Made by a program: the position numbers and the translations under genes. Of a stretch of 64,000 nt of DNA, positions 1 through 9,616 are shown piece after piece. The notes under the pieces are model-generated. The model searched no databases, was not told where the DNA came from, and was given only the letters and a program-made list of their open reading frames with translations. The stretch's first letter is position 1; every line of letters begins with the position of its first letter. Origin of the DNA: Fructobacillus cardui. GTDB lineage: Bacteria > Bacillota > Bacilli > Lactobacillales > Lactobacillaceae. The stretch lies in the NCBI RefSeq assembly GCF_023218935.1, contig NZ_JAJIAL010000001.1, one strand, 5' to 3'.

Positions 1-893
1 TCTTGCACGTTTCCTCGGACCTTAACCCACTGACCCGCCTTTAATTGATCGAAGACAGCCTCGTCCTGCTCATTATTTGAAAACTTCTTCGCCGTAATTG
101 ATGAAGAGTAGTCCGTAATCTTTAAGGTCATTAATTTACGACCAGACCGCAGTTCGCGAACTTCATCGGCAAAGACAAAGCCTTCAACGACGACCCGCGA
201 CTCCTCACCATCAATTTCCTCTAAGCGAGTGACCGGGATATCCGCGTTAATAGCGCGGCCAAGGCGCAGTGCAACCCCAGATGCAGACTTCTTTGGCTTG
301 GCCGCATTGGCCTTTTCAATGGCCTGATTGATACTTTCTTGAACAGCCTGATGGTGAGACTGGTAATCTTGCGACAACTTTTCCTGCATCTTTTCGTTGA
401 TTTGGATGGCAAAGGCCAAATCAGGCAAGCCAAAACTTTGATAGACACTCTGTAATTCAGCCAAAATGTCTTTCGTCATGGCAGCAGCCAAATTAGGCAT
501 TGCCGTGGCAATCAATACCTGACGGTCTTTCGCCAAATTGATTTGAGAAGAAGCCGCTAACTGTTGCCCAACGGCAAAAGGCAGACTGGTTTTGGTCAAG
601 GCGAGGTGAAAATAGTCGCGAATCACTTCGTCGCTAACTGTTATATCAGCCGCTTCAATGGCCATATCAACTGAGGAAACGTGTTGGAAGTTTCCTTTTA
701 GACCTTGGGAAAAGCTCAGATAAACCTGGAATGGCAAAACCTGATTTACTGCCAAGACAAAGCGCCAAGACTTTTCAACCGGATTAACCTCAACCGCCTT
801 TAAGTACCCACCTTGAAAATACGCCCGGTTCTCTTCCCCTTGCTTCGTTTGGGTGAGTAATTGTTCTAATTGTTCTTTTGGGCTCAGCGGCAT
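1..893 (-). CDS. polC: DNA polymerase III PolC, N-terminal part (runs off window)
   Basis: The reading frame is open from an ATG at 893 to the left window edge, giving about 297 residues of the N-terminus only. The start MPLSPKEQLEQLL, the acidic N-terminal domain and an OB-fold-like segment near residues 235-297 (RVVVEGFVFADEVRELRSGR, then TLKITDYSSSITAKKF) match the Gram-positive replicative polymerase PolC. The exonuclease and polymerase domains lie outside the window. It follows proS on the same strand, the order seen in Bacillus (rseP-proS-polC). A hairpin with a T-run separates it from proS, so it may have partly independent transcription. The family assignment is by recognition of N-terminal features and gene order and is firm. 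Confidence 0.9.
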   Translation of the reverse strand, partial: MPLSPKEQLEQLLTQTKQGEENRAYFQGGYLKAVEVNPVEKSWRFVLAVNQVLPFQVYLSFSQGLKGNFQHVSSVDMAIEAADITVSDEVIRDYFHLALTKTSLPFAVGQQLAASSQINLAKDRQVLIATAMPNLAAAMTKDILAELQSVYQSFGLPDLAFAIQINEKMQEKLSQDYQSHHQAVQESINQAIEKANAAKPKKSASGVALRLGRAINADIPVTRLEEIDGEESRVVVEGFVFADEVRELRSGRKLMTLKITDYSSSITAKKFSNNEQDEAVFDQLKAGQWVKVRGNVQ

Positions 894-915
894 ACAAAAA
901 CCTTTCTATGACAGC

Positions 916-941
916 AAAAAGCCGATCTACATCGGCTTTTT
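916..941 (-). terminator. Intrinsic terminator after proS
   Basis: On the minus strand an AGCCGAT/ATCGGCT stem with a short loop is followed by a run of T. It lies between the proS stop and the polC start, so it would end or attenuate the upstream operon before polC. Confidence 0.7.
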
Positions 942-948
942 GTCAAAC

Positions 949-2685
949 TTACTGTGCATCTTCTTGCCCATCCAATAAGACGGCAATCGATTCATTTACT
1001 TCTGAAATACGCATTTCAAATTCAGATTGGGTACCACGGACAGTGACTTCCACAATCCCCTCACCAGCCTTCTTACCAATCGTAATGCGGATTGGCAAAC
1101 CAATCAAATCAGCATCGGCGAACTTGACACCTGGACGTTCCTTACGGTCATCAACCAAGACTTCTAATCCTTGGTCAGTCAATGAAGCTTCCAATTCAGC
1201 CGTGACCTTGGCCTGGTCATCATCCTTCAAGTTAATGGGCACAAGGTGAACATCGAATGGCGCAACGCTTGCTGGCCAAACCAATCCCTTGTCGTCACTC
1301 TTTTGTTCTGCAATCGCTGCCAACAAACGAGAAACGCCAATGCCATAAGAACCCATAATCATGTCAGTATTCCGGCCATTTTCATCAAGTACTTGGGCAC
1401 CCAAGGCCTTTGAATACTTTGTTCCTAATTTGAAAATGTGGCCAATTTCAATTCCCTTGGTGAATTGTAGCTTTCCCTTACCGTCTACGGAAAGGTCCCC
1501 TTCCTTGGCTGTTCGGAAATCAGCAACCTGGTCATCCGCCAATTCAACATCGCGACCCCAGTTCACGTTCAAGAGGTGCTTGCCATCTTCATTGGCTCCT
1601 GCGGCAAAGTTGACCAAATCAGCGGCACGCTCATCAACCAACAATTGAACGTTTTCTGGCAAACCAACGGGTCCTAATGAGCCAAATGATGCCCCAACAG
1701 TTTCCTTAACCAATCCTTCATCGGCCAATTCAACTTCTGGATAGCCCAAATGATTTTGGACCTTAACCAAGTTCACTTCAAAGTCACCAGTTGTCACAAC
1801 AGCAACCAAGTCTTGGTCAGGAGTGATAACCATGATTGTCTTCACTAGCTGAGCTGGATTTTCATCCAACAGTTCTGCCAATTCTGCAATCGTTTTTGCA
1901 TTTGGTGTATCAATCTTTTGTAATTCAGCTAATTCTTGCCCCTCTTGTGGGTTTTCTTTGCGGACGTAAGCATCCTTAGCCATTTCCAAGTTAGCTGCGT
2001 ATTCGCTTTGGTCAGAGTAGACAATCGTGTCTTCTCCAGCAGCTGCGGGTGCTGAGAATTCCTTTGAATCAGAACCACCCATGGCACCAGCATCACCAAC
2101 GATTACCCGGTAATCAATCCCAATTCGATCAAAAATCTTGACGTAAGCTGCTTCCATCTTGGTAAAGGCAGCATCCAAACCAGCTTGATCAGCTGAAAAT
2201 GAATAAGCATCCTTCATAATAAATTCACGCGTCCGCAAAAGGCCGAAACGTGGGCGACCTTCATCACGAAACTTAGCTTGGATTTGATAAACCAATAATG
2301 GCAACTTCTTATAAGACTTCACATCGTTAGCAAAAAGTTCCGTAAAGGTCTCTTCATGCGTTGGACCCAAGATAAAATCACGTTCCTGACGGTTCTTAAA
2401 CTTATATAAATCTTGGCCATAAGTGGCATAACGGCCTGACCGCTCCCACAATTCAGCAGTCAAAACTTCAGGCACCAACATTTCGTTGGCATCAACCGCA
2501 TCCATTGCCTCACGGATGATGGCTTCAATTTTGTTCAACACACGCTTTGCCAATGGTAAGTAAGCAAACATCCCAGCCGTAACGGGTCGGATGTAACCGG
2601 CCTTCAAGAGCAATTGATGTGATTTTACTTCGGCGTCAGCGGGAATCTCCCGCAAGGTTGGCATGAAAAGCTGTGATTGTTTCAT
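949..2685 (-). CDS. proS: Prolyl-tRNA synthetase
   Basis: Class II aminoacyl-tRNA synthetase charging tRNA-Pro, about 578 residues. The start at MKQSQLFMPTLREIPADAEV is chosen because AGAAGGACTTT precedes that ATG; an upstream in-frame extension has no ribosome site and no family similarity. Motif 2 is visible as KFRDEGRPRFGLLRTREFIM. The middle insertion (about residues 225-400, with DTIVYSDQSEYAANLE and a YbaK-like part) is the editing domain of the bacterial-type enzyme, which clears alanine mischarged to tRNA-Pro. A C-terminal anticodon-binding domain ends the protein (VLVDDRKERPGVKFADADLIG). It follows rseP by about 80 bp and probably belongs to the uppS-cdsA-rseP-proS operon. Full length and intact. 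Confidence 0.96.
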   Translation of the reverse strand: MKQSQLFMPTLREIPADAEVKSHQLLLKAGYIRPVTAGMFAYLPLAKRVLNKIEAIIREAMDAVDANEMLVPEVLTAELWERSGRYATYGQDLYKFKNRQERDFILGPTHEETFTELFANDVKSYKKLPLLVYQIQAKFRDEGRPRFGLLRTREFIMKDAYSFSADQAGLDAAFTKMEAAYVKIFDRIGIDYRVIVGDAGAMGGSDSKEFSAPAAAGEDTIVYSDQSEYAANLEMAKDAYVRKENPQEGQELAELQKIDTPNAKTIAELAELLDENPAQLVKTIMVITPDQDLVAVVTTGDFEVNLVKVQNHLGYPEVELADEGLVKETVGASFGSLGPVGLPENVQLLVDERAADLVNFAAGANEDGKHLLNVNWGRDVELADDQVADFRTAKEGDLSVDGKGKLQFTKGIEIGHIFKLGTKYSKALGAQVLDENGRNTDMIMGSYGIGVSRLLAAIAEQKSDDKGLVWPASVAPFDVHLVPINLKDDDQAKVTAELEASLTDQGLEVLVDDRKERPGVKFADADLIGLPIRITIGKKAGEGIVEVTVRGTQSEFEMRISEVNESIAVLLDGQEDAQ

Positions 2686-2763
2686 AAAGTCCTTCTTTCG
2701 ACTAATTTTAATTAATAGGCAATGGCCTGTCATGAAAAAGCGAATAACATTATTTGTAAATCA

Positions 2764-4017
2764 TTATTGACCCAAGTCCTTAATGGTCACTAAGATCATC
2801 AAGACAACCAGCAAGGCTGTTCCAGCACCAGTCAATGTTGTTGCTAACCAGGCAGGCGCAGGTCGCCTGAAGATTCCTTCAATAAGGTCTAAAAAGATTT
2901 TACCACCATCTAATGGCGGAATTGGTAAAAGATTGATTAAGCCCAGGTTAACCGATAGCAGTCCCAGCAAGGCTAGCACCGTAACAAATCCTTGGTGCGA
3001 TGCCTGGGCAGTTGTCTTGGCTAACATCACGGGGCCACCCAGTTTGTTGATTGAAAAGCCACCCACAAAAAGATCCTTGATTCCGTTACCTACTTGGGTA
3101 AACCATGTACCCGTATTGAGGAGAGAAAACTTAATTCTTGACAGCGGATCGCGGTAACTTTTCACCCCAACCCCGATTCGAATTTGTTTTTGTCCTGAAA
3201 CCTCGATCAATTCAGGCGTTACAGTTTTATTCAACGTCTTGCCTGACCGACTGATTTTCAATTGCAGTGATTGGTCGGCCTTCTTCGTCACCTCATTAGC
3301 AAAATCAGTAAAGCTCTGAACGCTTTGACCGTTGACGGCCAAAATCTTATCACCAGACTGGATACCAGCCTGAGCGGCTGGTTCACTCTTGACCACCTGG
3401 CCAATAATTGGTTCATTAAAATGAACTGAAGGCAAGGCAAAACTTAAGATTCCGGTAGCTAAAATAGCCAAAATAAAGTTCATCGCCGGGCCCGCAAAGT
3501 TAATCAACAACCGTTTCCAAACAGGCGCTGATTCAACCCACGTGCTTGCGGGAGCAATACGCGTAGTAATCCCCTCTTGGTCGGTATTAATCGCTGTTTG
3601 GGCAACCGTCAACGTCAACAAATTTTCCTCATCTTGACGGTAACCGGTCATGGTCATCTCATGAACTAAATCAGCTGAATCGACTTGGAAAAAGAAGCCG
3701 GGACCATCCTGGTCAACCCGCTCATCCATACTTTCGACCTCACCAGCCTGATTTAAGACCAGTCGAAAACGCTGCCCAGCTTCGAGCTCATCCTTTTCCA
3801 TCTCGCTCGCCATGCGCACATAGCCACCAACGGGTAAAAGACGAATCGTATAAGCCGTTTGATTCTTATACCATGATAAAATTTTGGGGCCCATGCCAAT
3901 AGCAAACTCACGAACCAAGACACCTGATTTTTTGGCGACAATAAAGTGTCCAAATTCATGGAAACCGACCAACAGGCCAAAAACAATCAAAAAAGCGATA
4001 ATCGCAGTGATGTTCAT
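2764..4017 (-). CDS. rseP: Site-2 intramembrane metalloprotease RseP
   Basis: Zinc protease that cleaves transmembrane anti-sigma factors or signal peptides within the membrane. The N-terminal segment carries the HExxH motif (GFHEFGHFIVAKKSG). A PDZ domain lies around residues 225-300 (IQSGDKILAVNGQSVQSFTD), and the C-terminal motif NLLPIPPLDGGKI supplies the third zinc-ligand region. About 417 residues with four predicted membrane segments. The start at MNITAIIAFLIVFG is preferred: AAGGATGAAATAC gives good spacing to that ATG, whereas the ATG three codons upstream overlaps the ribosome site. It lies between cdsA and proS, the standard Firmicutes order. Confidence 0.95.
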   Translation of the reverse strand: MNITAIIAFLIVFGLLVGFHEFGHFIVAKKSGVLVREFAIGMGPKILSWYKNQTAYTIRLLPVGGYVRMASEMEKDELEAGQRFRLVLNQAGEVESMDERVDQDGPGFFFQVDSADLVHEMTMTGYRQDEENLLTLTVAQTAINTDQEGITTRIAPASTWVESAPVWKRLLINFAGPAMNFILAILATGILSFALPSVHFNEPIIGQVVKSEPAAQAGIQSGDKILAVNGQSVQSFTDFANEVTKKADQSLQLKISRSGKTLNKTVTPELIEVSGQKQIRIGVGVKSYRDPLSRIKFSLLNTGTWFTQVGNGIKDLFVGGFSINKLGGPVMLAKTTAQASHQGFVTVLALLGLLSVNLGLINLLPIPPLDGGKIFLDLIEGIFRRPAPAWLATTLTGAGTALLVVLMILVTIKDLGQ

Positions 4018-4097
4018 GTATTTCATCCTTAAAAATAGCTACAAAGTTCTTGTTCTAATTTAGCTGAGAAAAGCAGCCAGACAACAGGTTTTGGATG

Positions 4098-4895
4098 TTA
4101 CTGAAGCATCCCCAAGACAGCCATCAATGGCATCACGACCAACATTGAATCAAAACGGTCTAAGATACCACCGTGTCCTGGCAAAATCCGGCCAGAATCC
4201 TTAACGCCAAAGTGGCGCTTCAAAGCAGATTCAATCAAATCGCCGATTTGACCAGCGATTGACAGCAAAACAGCCATGATGACCAAATCCCAGACGGCAT
4301 ATGGCAAAGCATTGGTCAAAGCATACAAGGTAACCACAACAACCACCGCAATCACTGTCCCACCAACAGAACCTTCCCAGGTCTTGTTAGGTGAGAGGTT
4401 CGGTGACAGCTTGTGCTTACCAAAGGCTTTGCCGACAAAGTAAGCAAATGAATCTGTCAACCAAACCAAAAGCATTCCGAAGAATAAGACGGATAAGCCA
4501 CGGAAATCAGCCAAGTAGAAATAGTGGAATCCTGTTCCAATATAAACCATGGCCAAAAATAGCGTACCAGCATCCTGGAAATTAAAGCTCTTCTTAGCAA
4601 AAACCGTTCGAGCAAGGAACAAAAAGGCCAGACCGTAAATCACGGATTGGCTATTAACCGTTGCCGGCCAAAAGCCACTTTGCCAAAAATCTTTCGGCAG
4701 GATGATAGCGACAACTCCGATATAAGAAATCAGGGCTTCAAAAGAAACCAATAGCGTGTGGGTCATCTTCAAAACTTCACTCATCGCCACAATTCCCAAA
4801 GCAATGCTCAAAACTAGCAATGGTAAGTCCCCAATAATAATTAAGGGAATAAAAACAATCAAGGCCAAAACGGCCGTAATAATCCGCGTTTTCAT
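4098..4895 (-). CDS. cdsA: Phosphatidate cytidylyltransferase
   Basis: Membrane enzyme making CDP-diacylglycerol from phosphatidate and CTP, the entry point for phosphatidylglycerol and cardiolipin. It has 265 residues with multiple hydrophobic segments. The family signature near the C-terminus is clear (KDSGRILPGHGGILDRFDSM), with the conserved D and G residues around the metal site, and KTWEGSVGG further upstream. It follows uppS by about 90 bp in the same direction and precedes rseP, so it is part of the envelope-lipid operon. Nothing unusual is seen. Confidence 0.96.
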   Translation of the reverse strand: MKTRIITAVLALIVFIPLIIIGDLPLLVLSIALGIVAMSEVLKMTHTLLVSFEALISYIGVVAIILPKDFWQSGFWPATVNSQSVIYGLAFLFLARTVFAKKSFNFQDAGTLFLAMVYIGTGFHYFYLADFRGLSVLFFGMLLVWLTDSFAYFVGKAFGKHKLSPNLSPNKTWEGSVGGTVIAVVVVVTLYALTNALPYAVWDLVIMAVLLSIAGQIGDLIESALKRHFGVKDSGRILPGHGGILDRFDSMLVVMPLMAVLGMLQ

Positions 4896-4988
4896 CGGAA
4901 TTTCTCACTTTCAAAATTTAAATCTTTTTTTCGTTTATGCCACCCTCTTTTGCATCCGGGTAGCGACTAGATGTCGTGATTACTGATT

Positions 4989-5774
4989 TTATGAGCTGAC
5001 CTTACCAAAGCGACGATCACGCTTGGTAAAACTCTCCAGTGCCAATTCGAACTGTTCTTGGTCAAAATCAGGCCAAAGAACCGGCGTAAAGTAAAACTCC
5101 GAATAGGCGGCCTGATAAGGTAAGAAGTTCGAGAGTCGTTCTTCACCAGAGGTCCGAATAATCAAATCAGGATCGGCCAAGTCACCTAAGAAGCCTGTCG
5201 TTAATTCAGCAGCAAAGGCTGCTGGGTTAATGTTTTCAACCGCCATTTCGCCATCTTGCACCTTTTTAGCCAGTACCGCTGCGGCATCAACAATTTCTTT
5301 TTGGCCACCATAGTTCAAGGCAAAGTTCAAAACCATCCCAGTATTTTGACTGGTTTGTTCCTTAGCGTCGTAAACCGCCTTTTTGGTTGCTTCGGGCAAG
5401 GCATTAATATCACCAATGGTTTCCACCCGAACGTTTTGTTCAATTAGCTCTGGCACAAAGGTATCAAAGAAAGTGACCGGTAGCTTCATTAAAAAGGAAA
5501 CCTCATCCTTGGGTCGGGACCAATTTTCCGTTGAAAAGGCATAGAGTGTCAAAACCGAGACACCGGCAGAAGAGGCTAATTTAGTAACCGTCTTGACCGT
5601 CTCCATCCCTTGCTTATGGCCCGCAACCCGGGGCATATGCCGTTTTTTGGCCCAACGACCATTTCCATCCATAATAATGGCTAAGTGCTTTGGAATCTTT
5701 AATTCATTTAAGACCAAGTGATGACCGACTAAATGTTTCTTTTTATGTGAAAATACCTTTGCCAACAGGCTCAT
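4989..5774 (-). CDS. uppS: Undecaprenyl diphosphate synthase
   Basis: cis-Prenyltransferase that extends farnesyl-PP to the C55 carrier lipid used for peptidoglycan and teichoic acids. About 261 residues. The conserved blocks are visible in order: the diphosphate-binding IIMDGNGRWAKKR, FSTENWSRP, and the C-terminal RTSGEERLSNFLPYQ followed by AYSEFYF. The ATG at 5774 is preceded by GGAGACAAAACG. It appears to be the first gene of the operon uppS-cdsA-rseP-proS. A copy of the heptamer CTGATTT overlaps the stop codon region at 4983. Confidence 0.96.
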   Translation of the reverse strand: MSLLAKVFSHKKKHLVGHHLVLNELKIPKHLAIIMDGNGRWAKKRHMPRVAGHKQGMETVKTVTKLASSAGVSVLTLYAFSTENWSRPKDEVSFLMKLPVTFFDTFVPELIEQNVRVETIGDINALPEATKKAVYDAKEQTSQNTGMVLNFALNYGGQKEIVDAAAVLAKKVQDGEMAVENINPAAFAAELTTGFLGDLADPDLIIRTSGEERLSNFLPYQAAYSEFYFTPVLWPDFDQEQFELALESFTKRDRRFGKVSS

Positions 5775-5845
5775 CGTTTTGTCTCCGTCCGACTTTCGTC
5801 ATTTAATTCATTCTTCACTATTTTACCAGAAAAAAGCGGGCAAAC

Positions 5846-5877
5846 AAAAAAATGCGGCTGAAATTCGCCGACATTTT
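5846..5877 (-). terminator. Terminator after glmS
   Basis: On the minus strand CGGCGA and CAGCCG form the core of a hairpin flanked by an A-run and followed by seven T residues, between glmS and uppS. It separates the two transcripts. Confidence 0.65.
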
Positions 5878-5919
5878 GGTTACTAGTGTTGTTTTTTGAT
5901 GATTGGGCAGCCAAACACT

Positions 5920-7725
5920 TTATTGAACCGTGACTGATTTTGCCAGGTTACGAGGACGATCAACATCCAAATGGCGGTCCAATGTAGCATAATAAGCAAT
6001 CAATTGGGCTGGGATAACAGCCAAGATTGGCATTAACAATTCTTCCACTTCAGGCAAAACAAAAGCATCGCCATCCTTCGTCAAGCTCTTTGAAGCGATC
6101 ACAACCGTATTAGCACCACGGGCAGCAACCTGAGCCACTTCACCACGGAGTAATCCGGCCGTTTTCTTCTGTGTCAACAATGCGAAGACCGGTGTATCAT
6201 CTTCAATCAAAGAAATTGTACCATGCTTCAATTCCCCGGCTGCAAAGCCTTCTGTCTGCACGTAAGAGATTTCTTTCAACTTCAAAGCCGCTTCCAAAGC
6301 AACCGCAGCATCCAAGCCACGACCGATATAAAAGGCTGACTTTTGGTCCTTCAAGGCCGTTTCGGCAATCTTCTTAAAGGTTTCCTTTTCGTCCGTGATA
6401 GCTGAAATTTCAACAGCAACCTTAGCCAATTCGGCCTTCAAGTCAAAGCCAGGGTTCCCCAAGGCTGAAGCTAAGATGGCTTGAACCAAAACTTGGGCCG
6501 TATAGGCCTTGGTTGAAGCCACGGCGATTTCTGGGCCGGCCAAGACTGGCAAGGCAAAATCAGCTTCGCGGGTCAACGTTGAATTCATCACGTTGGCCAA
6601 CGTCAAGGCTGGGAAGCCCTGCTTCTTGACGTTATCCAACACTTCACGAGAATCAGCCGTTTCACCAGACTGAGACAAGAAGACAAAGAATGGCTTAGCT
6701 GACAACATTGGTTGGTCATAAGCAAATTCCGAAGCAATGTGCACTTCCGTTGGAATCTGCGCCCATTGTTCGAAATAACGCTTTCCAACCAAACCGGCGT
6801 GGTACGAAGTTCCAGCTGCCACAATGTACAGGCGGTCCGCTTCCTTCATCTTGTCGGTGATAGCACAACCGATTCCTTGCAACTGTCCCTCTTCATCGAA
6901 GTAATGAGCAGCAATGTTGCGAGCAACGACCGCTTGTTCATCAATTTCCTTCAACATGTAGTAAGGATAAGCACCCTTATCAGTGTCTTCTGGGTCAATT
7001 TCCAATGTAAAGTGTTCGCGGTCAACTGGTTTTTCATTAGCGTCATAGACGGCCACTGAATCTGGCTTGATAATGGCGATATCTCCATCACGCAATTCGA
7101 TAAATTCCTTGGTCACGTCAATCATGGCAGCGGCATCAGACGTCACCACGTTCCCATGGTCAGAGACACCAACCAAAAGTGGTGACTTCTTCTTGGCGGC
7201 AAACAAAGTACCAGGTTCCTTCGTATCAATCAACAAGAAGCCATAAGCTGAGTTGTCACCCAACAAAGAAATCATCTTCCGGAAGGCTTCAACGTTTGAC
7301 AAGCCATCTTCAGTAGCAAACTTGTTAACCAATTGAACAGCAACTTCCGTATCCGTTTCAGAAACAAAGTGAACACCTGGCAAGTATTCAGCCTTCAACT
7401 CTTGGTAATTTTCGATGACACCGTTGTGAACCAAGTAAAAACGGTCATCGGCTGACTTTTGTGGGTGGGCGTTTTCAATCGTCACGTTCCCGTGGGTTGC
7501 CCAACGAGTGTGCGCAATACCAGAAGTACCAATAAAGCCGTTGGCCTTCACCTTTTCAGCTAATTTGGCAACCCGTCCCTTCTCACGAATATAGGCACCA
7601 TTGCCTGCATTATCCATCAGATAAACACCGGCAGAATCGTAACCACGGTATTCCAACTTTTGCAAACCATGCAAAAGACATGGCAAAGCCTGTTCAACAC
7701 CGGTTACTCCAACAATTCCACACAT
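5920..7725 (-). CDS. glmS: Glutamine-fructose-6-phosphate aminotransferase
   Basis: Makes glucosamine-6-phosphate from fructose-6-phosphate and glutamine, the first step toward UDP-GlcNAc; glmM in this window (62.6 kb) performs the next step. It has 601 residues. The N-terminal Ntn-hydrolase glutaminase starts with the catalytic Cys2 (MCGIVGVTG). Two SIS sugar-isomerase domains follow, with SQSGETADSREVL and the nearly invariant C-terminus LAKSVTV. The ATG is preceded by GAAAGCGAGAAATTT. I looked upstream for the glmS ribozyme known in Bacillus and did not recognise one, so control is probably different here. Intact. Confidence 0.97.
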   Translation of the reverse strand: MCGIVGVTGVEQALPCLLHGLQKLEYRGYDSAGVYLMDNAGNGAYIREKGRVAKLAEKVKANGFIGTSGIAHTRWATHGNVTIENAHPQKSADDRFYLVHNGVIENYQELKAEYLPGVHFVSETDTEVAVQLVNKFATEDGLSNVEAFRKMISLLGDNSAYGFLLIDTKEPGTLFAAKKKSPLLVGVSDHGNVVTSDAAAMIDVTKEFIELRDGDIAIIKPDSVAVYDANEKPVDREHFTLEIDPEDTDKGAYPYYMLKEIDEQAVVARNIAAHYFDEEGQLQGIGCAITDKMKEADRLYIVAAGTSYHAGLVGKRYFEQWAQIPTEVHIASEFAYDQPMLSAKPFFVFLSQSGETADSREVLDNVKKQGFPALTLANVMNSTLTREADFALPVLAGPEIAVASTKAYTAQVLVQAILASALGNPGFDLKAELAKVAVEISAITDEKETFKKIAETALKDQKSAFYIGRGLDAAVALEAALKLKEISYVQTEGFAAGELKHGTISLIEDDTPVFALLTQKKTAGLLRGEVAQVAARGANTVVIASKSLTKDGDAFVLPEVEELLMPILAVIPAQLIAYYATLDRHLDVDRPRNLAKSVTVQ

Positions 7726-7804
7726 ACAAAATTTCTCGCTTTCAAAAAAATTGGTTTGGTAATACTTTTAAGTTAACAACTGCTATTTTATCAGTATTCA
7801 TGGC

Positions 7805-7841
7805 TTAGTCAATCCCAAAATTAATAATTGGTATAGACTAA
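7805..7841. repeat. Inverted repeat between glmS and ade
   Basis: TTAGTC and GACTAA enclose an imperfect palindrome of the type CCAAAATTAATAATTGG. It lies in the divergent space between glmS (minus) and the ade pseudogene (plus). It could be an operator or a hairpin in the glmS leader; no regulator can be named. Confidence 0.3.
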
Positions 7842-7961
7842 ATGACCGGCAGTAGTCAACTTTCTTCACACAGCTGATTTTCCAGGCGTTTAAATCAGTT
7901 CCAAAGCCCGGCTGACATGTGCTAAACTAGATAAAATTCAAAACGAAAAAAGAAGTGCACA

Positions 7962-9606
7962 ATGGTACAGCAAGTCGATTACCGTCTTACCGGCGGTCTC
8001 TTTAATCAGGAATTTGAGGAAAAGGATGTCTGGATTAAAGATGAAAGGATTGTCTTTGTCGGTGATAACCAGGACTTGGAGGCCAAGACCACTATCGATT
8101 GCCACGATCGCTGGCTCGTGCCCGGCTTTATCGATGCGCACCTTCACATCGAATCATCTTTGCTAACCCCTTCTGAATTCGGCCGTCTTTCTCTTGAAAA
8201 CGGCGTTACCCGAATCTTCGCCGACCCACACGAAATTGCTTCCGTGGCCGGTATTTCGGGTATCCAGTACATGCTCGATTCCGCCAAGAAGACACCATTG
8301 CACATCCACTATATGTTGCCATCTTCCGTGCCAGCCACGCCCTTTGAGCACGCTGGTGCCATCTTAGATGCTGACGCCCTGCGTCCCCCTTCTACCAACA
8401 TCCAGAAATCGCCGGTTTAGCCGAAGTGATGGACTTTCCAGCAGTCGCTAACGCCCAGGCCGATATGTTGCAAAAGATTGCAGATGCAAAGGAGGCCCAC
8501 CGTCACGTTGATGGCCACGGGGCTAGGCTAGGTCCGGCTGAACTAGCCATCTACCCTATGGTATCGACACCGACCACGAGGCCACCAGCAAAAAAGAAGC
8601 CCTCGACCGTGTTAACGCCGGTATGGCCGTCTTCTTGCGCGGAGGAACCGTTGAACGCGACGAGTTCGCCCTCCTACCGGCCATAACAAAGGCCAACGAA
8701 GGTTACTTCGCCTTTGCTACCGATGATAAATCAGCCGCGGACATCCAAAAAGAAGGCTCCATCAACTTCAACATTGCCTTGGCCATCGAGAATGGTCTCA
8801 CACCCGAATTGGCCTACACCCTGGCTTCTTATAACGGTGCAACCGCCCACCACCTGCAAAATGTCGGTGCCTTAGCTCCTGGTTTCGAGGCCGATTTGGT
8901 CATACTGACTGATCCAGAGCAAGTTACCATTGACCAGGTCATGGTCGATGGCCAATTCTTTCAAAATGAGCAAGAAGACGTCTTGCGCCTTCCCGTTCAG
9001 CAAATCAATTTGACCTTTAGCAAAGCCGATTTGGCCTTGCCATTAGATGCCAGTAAGCCAGCCCACGTGACTGAAATTGAGCCCCACCACATCACCACGA
9101 AGCACCAGGTCGAAATGGTGCCATTTGATGCAGACGGTCAATTCGCACCAAACGAAACCTTTGCCAAGGTGGCCGTGATTGAACGCTACCACAACCTCAG
9201 CCACGGTCTGGGTATCATCAAGGGCCTTTCTCTAAAAGATGGCGCTATCGCTTCCACCATTGCCCACGATTCCCAAAACTTGATTGTTGCTGGTGTCAAT
9301 GACAACGATATGGTCTTGGCCGTTGAAACCCTCAAAAAAATCGGTGGTGGCCAAGTGGTTGTCAAAAACGGTCAGGTGACGGCCTTACCGTTACCTATCG
9401 GCGGTTTGATGTCTGATTTGCCTTACGAAGGATTAATTCAAAAGCAGCAAACCCTAAACGAAGCCTTTGCCAAAATTTCATCGCTAACCTTCGACCCATT
9501 CTTAACCCTTTCTTTCATGGCCCTACCCGTGATTCCTTCGCTAAACATTACCGACCAAGGACTCTTTGACTTCGCGCAATTTGCCTTTATTCAAATTCAG
9601 GATTAA
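7962..9606 (+). pseudogene. ade: Adenine deaminase, frameshifted
   Basis: Adenine deaminase (amidohydrolase superfamily) converts adenine to hypoxanthine. All blocks of the family are present, but in three frames. Frame one holds the metal motif PGFIDAHLHIESS and DPHEIASV (7962-8420). Frame two holds EVMDFPAVANAQ and HRHVDGHG (8426 to about 8560). Frame three holds GIDTDHEATSKKEAL, then FATDDKSAADI and the C-terminal IASTIAHDSQN and GLMSDLP (about 8563-9606). Both changes look like loss of one base: within the C-run at about 8389, and near TACCCTATGG at about 8555. No other disruption is visible, so this is either a recent pseudogene or two sequencing errors. The start ATG follows a weak purine-rich site. 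Confidence 0.88.
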
Positions 9607-9616
9607 ACTATTCCTC

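Noticed and set aside
7726..7961. glmS ribozyme in the glmS leader
   Set aside because: None of the conserved ribozyme core could be recognised in the leader.
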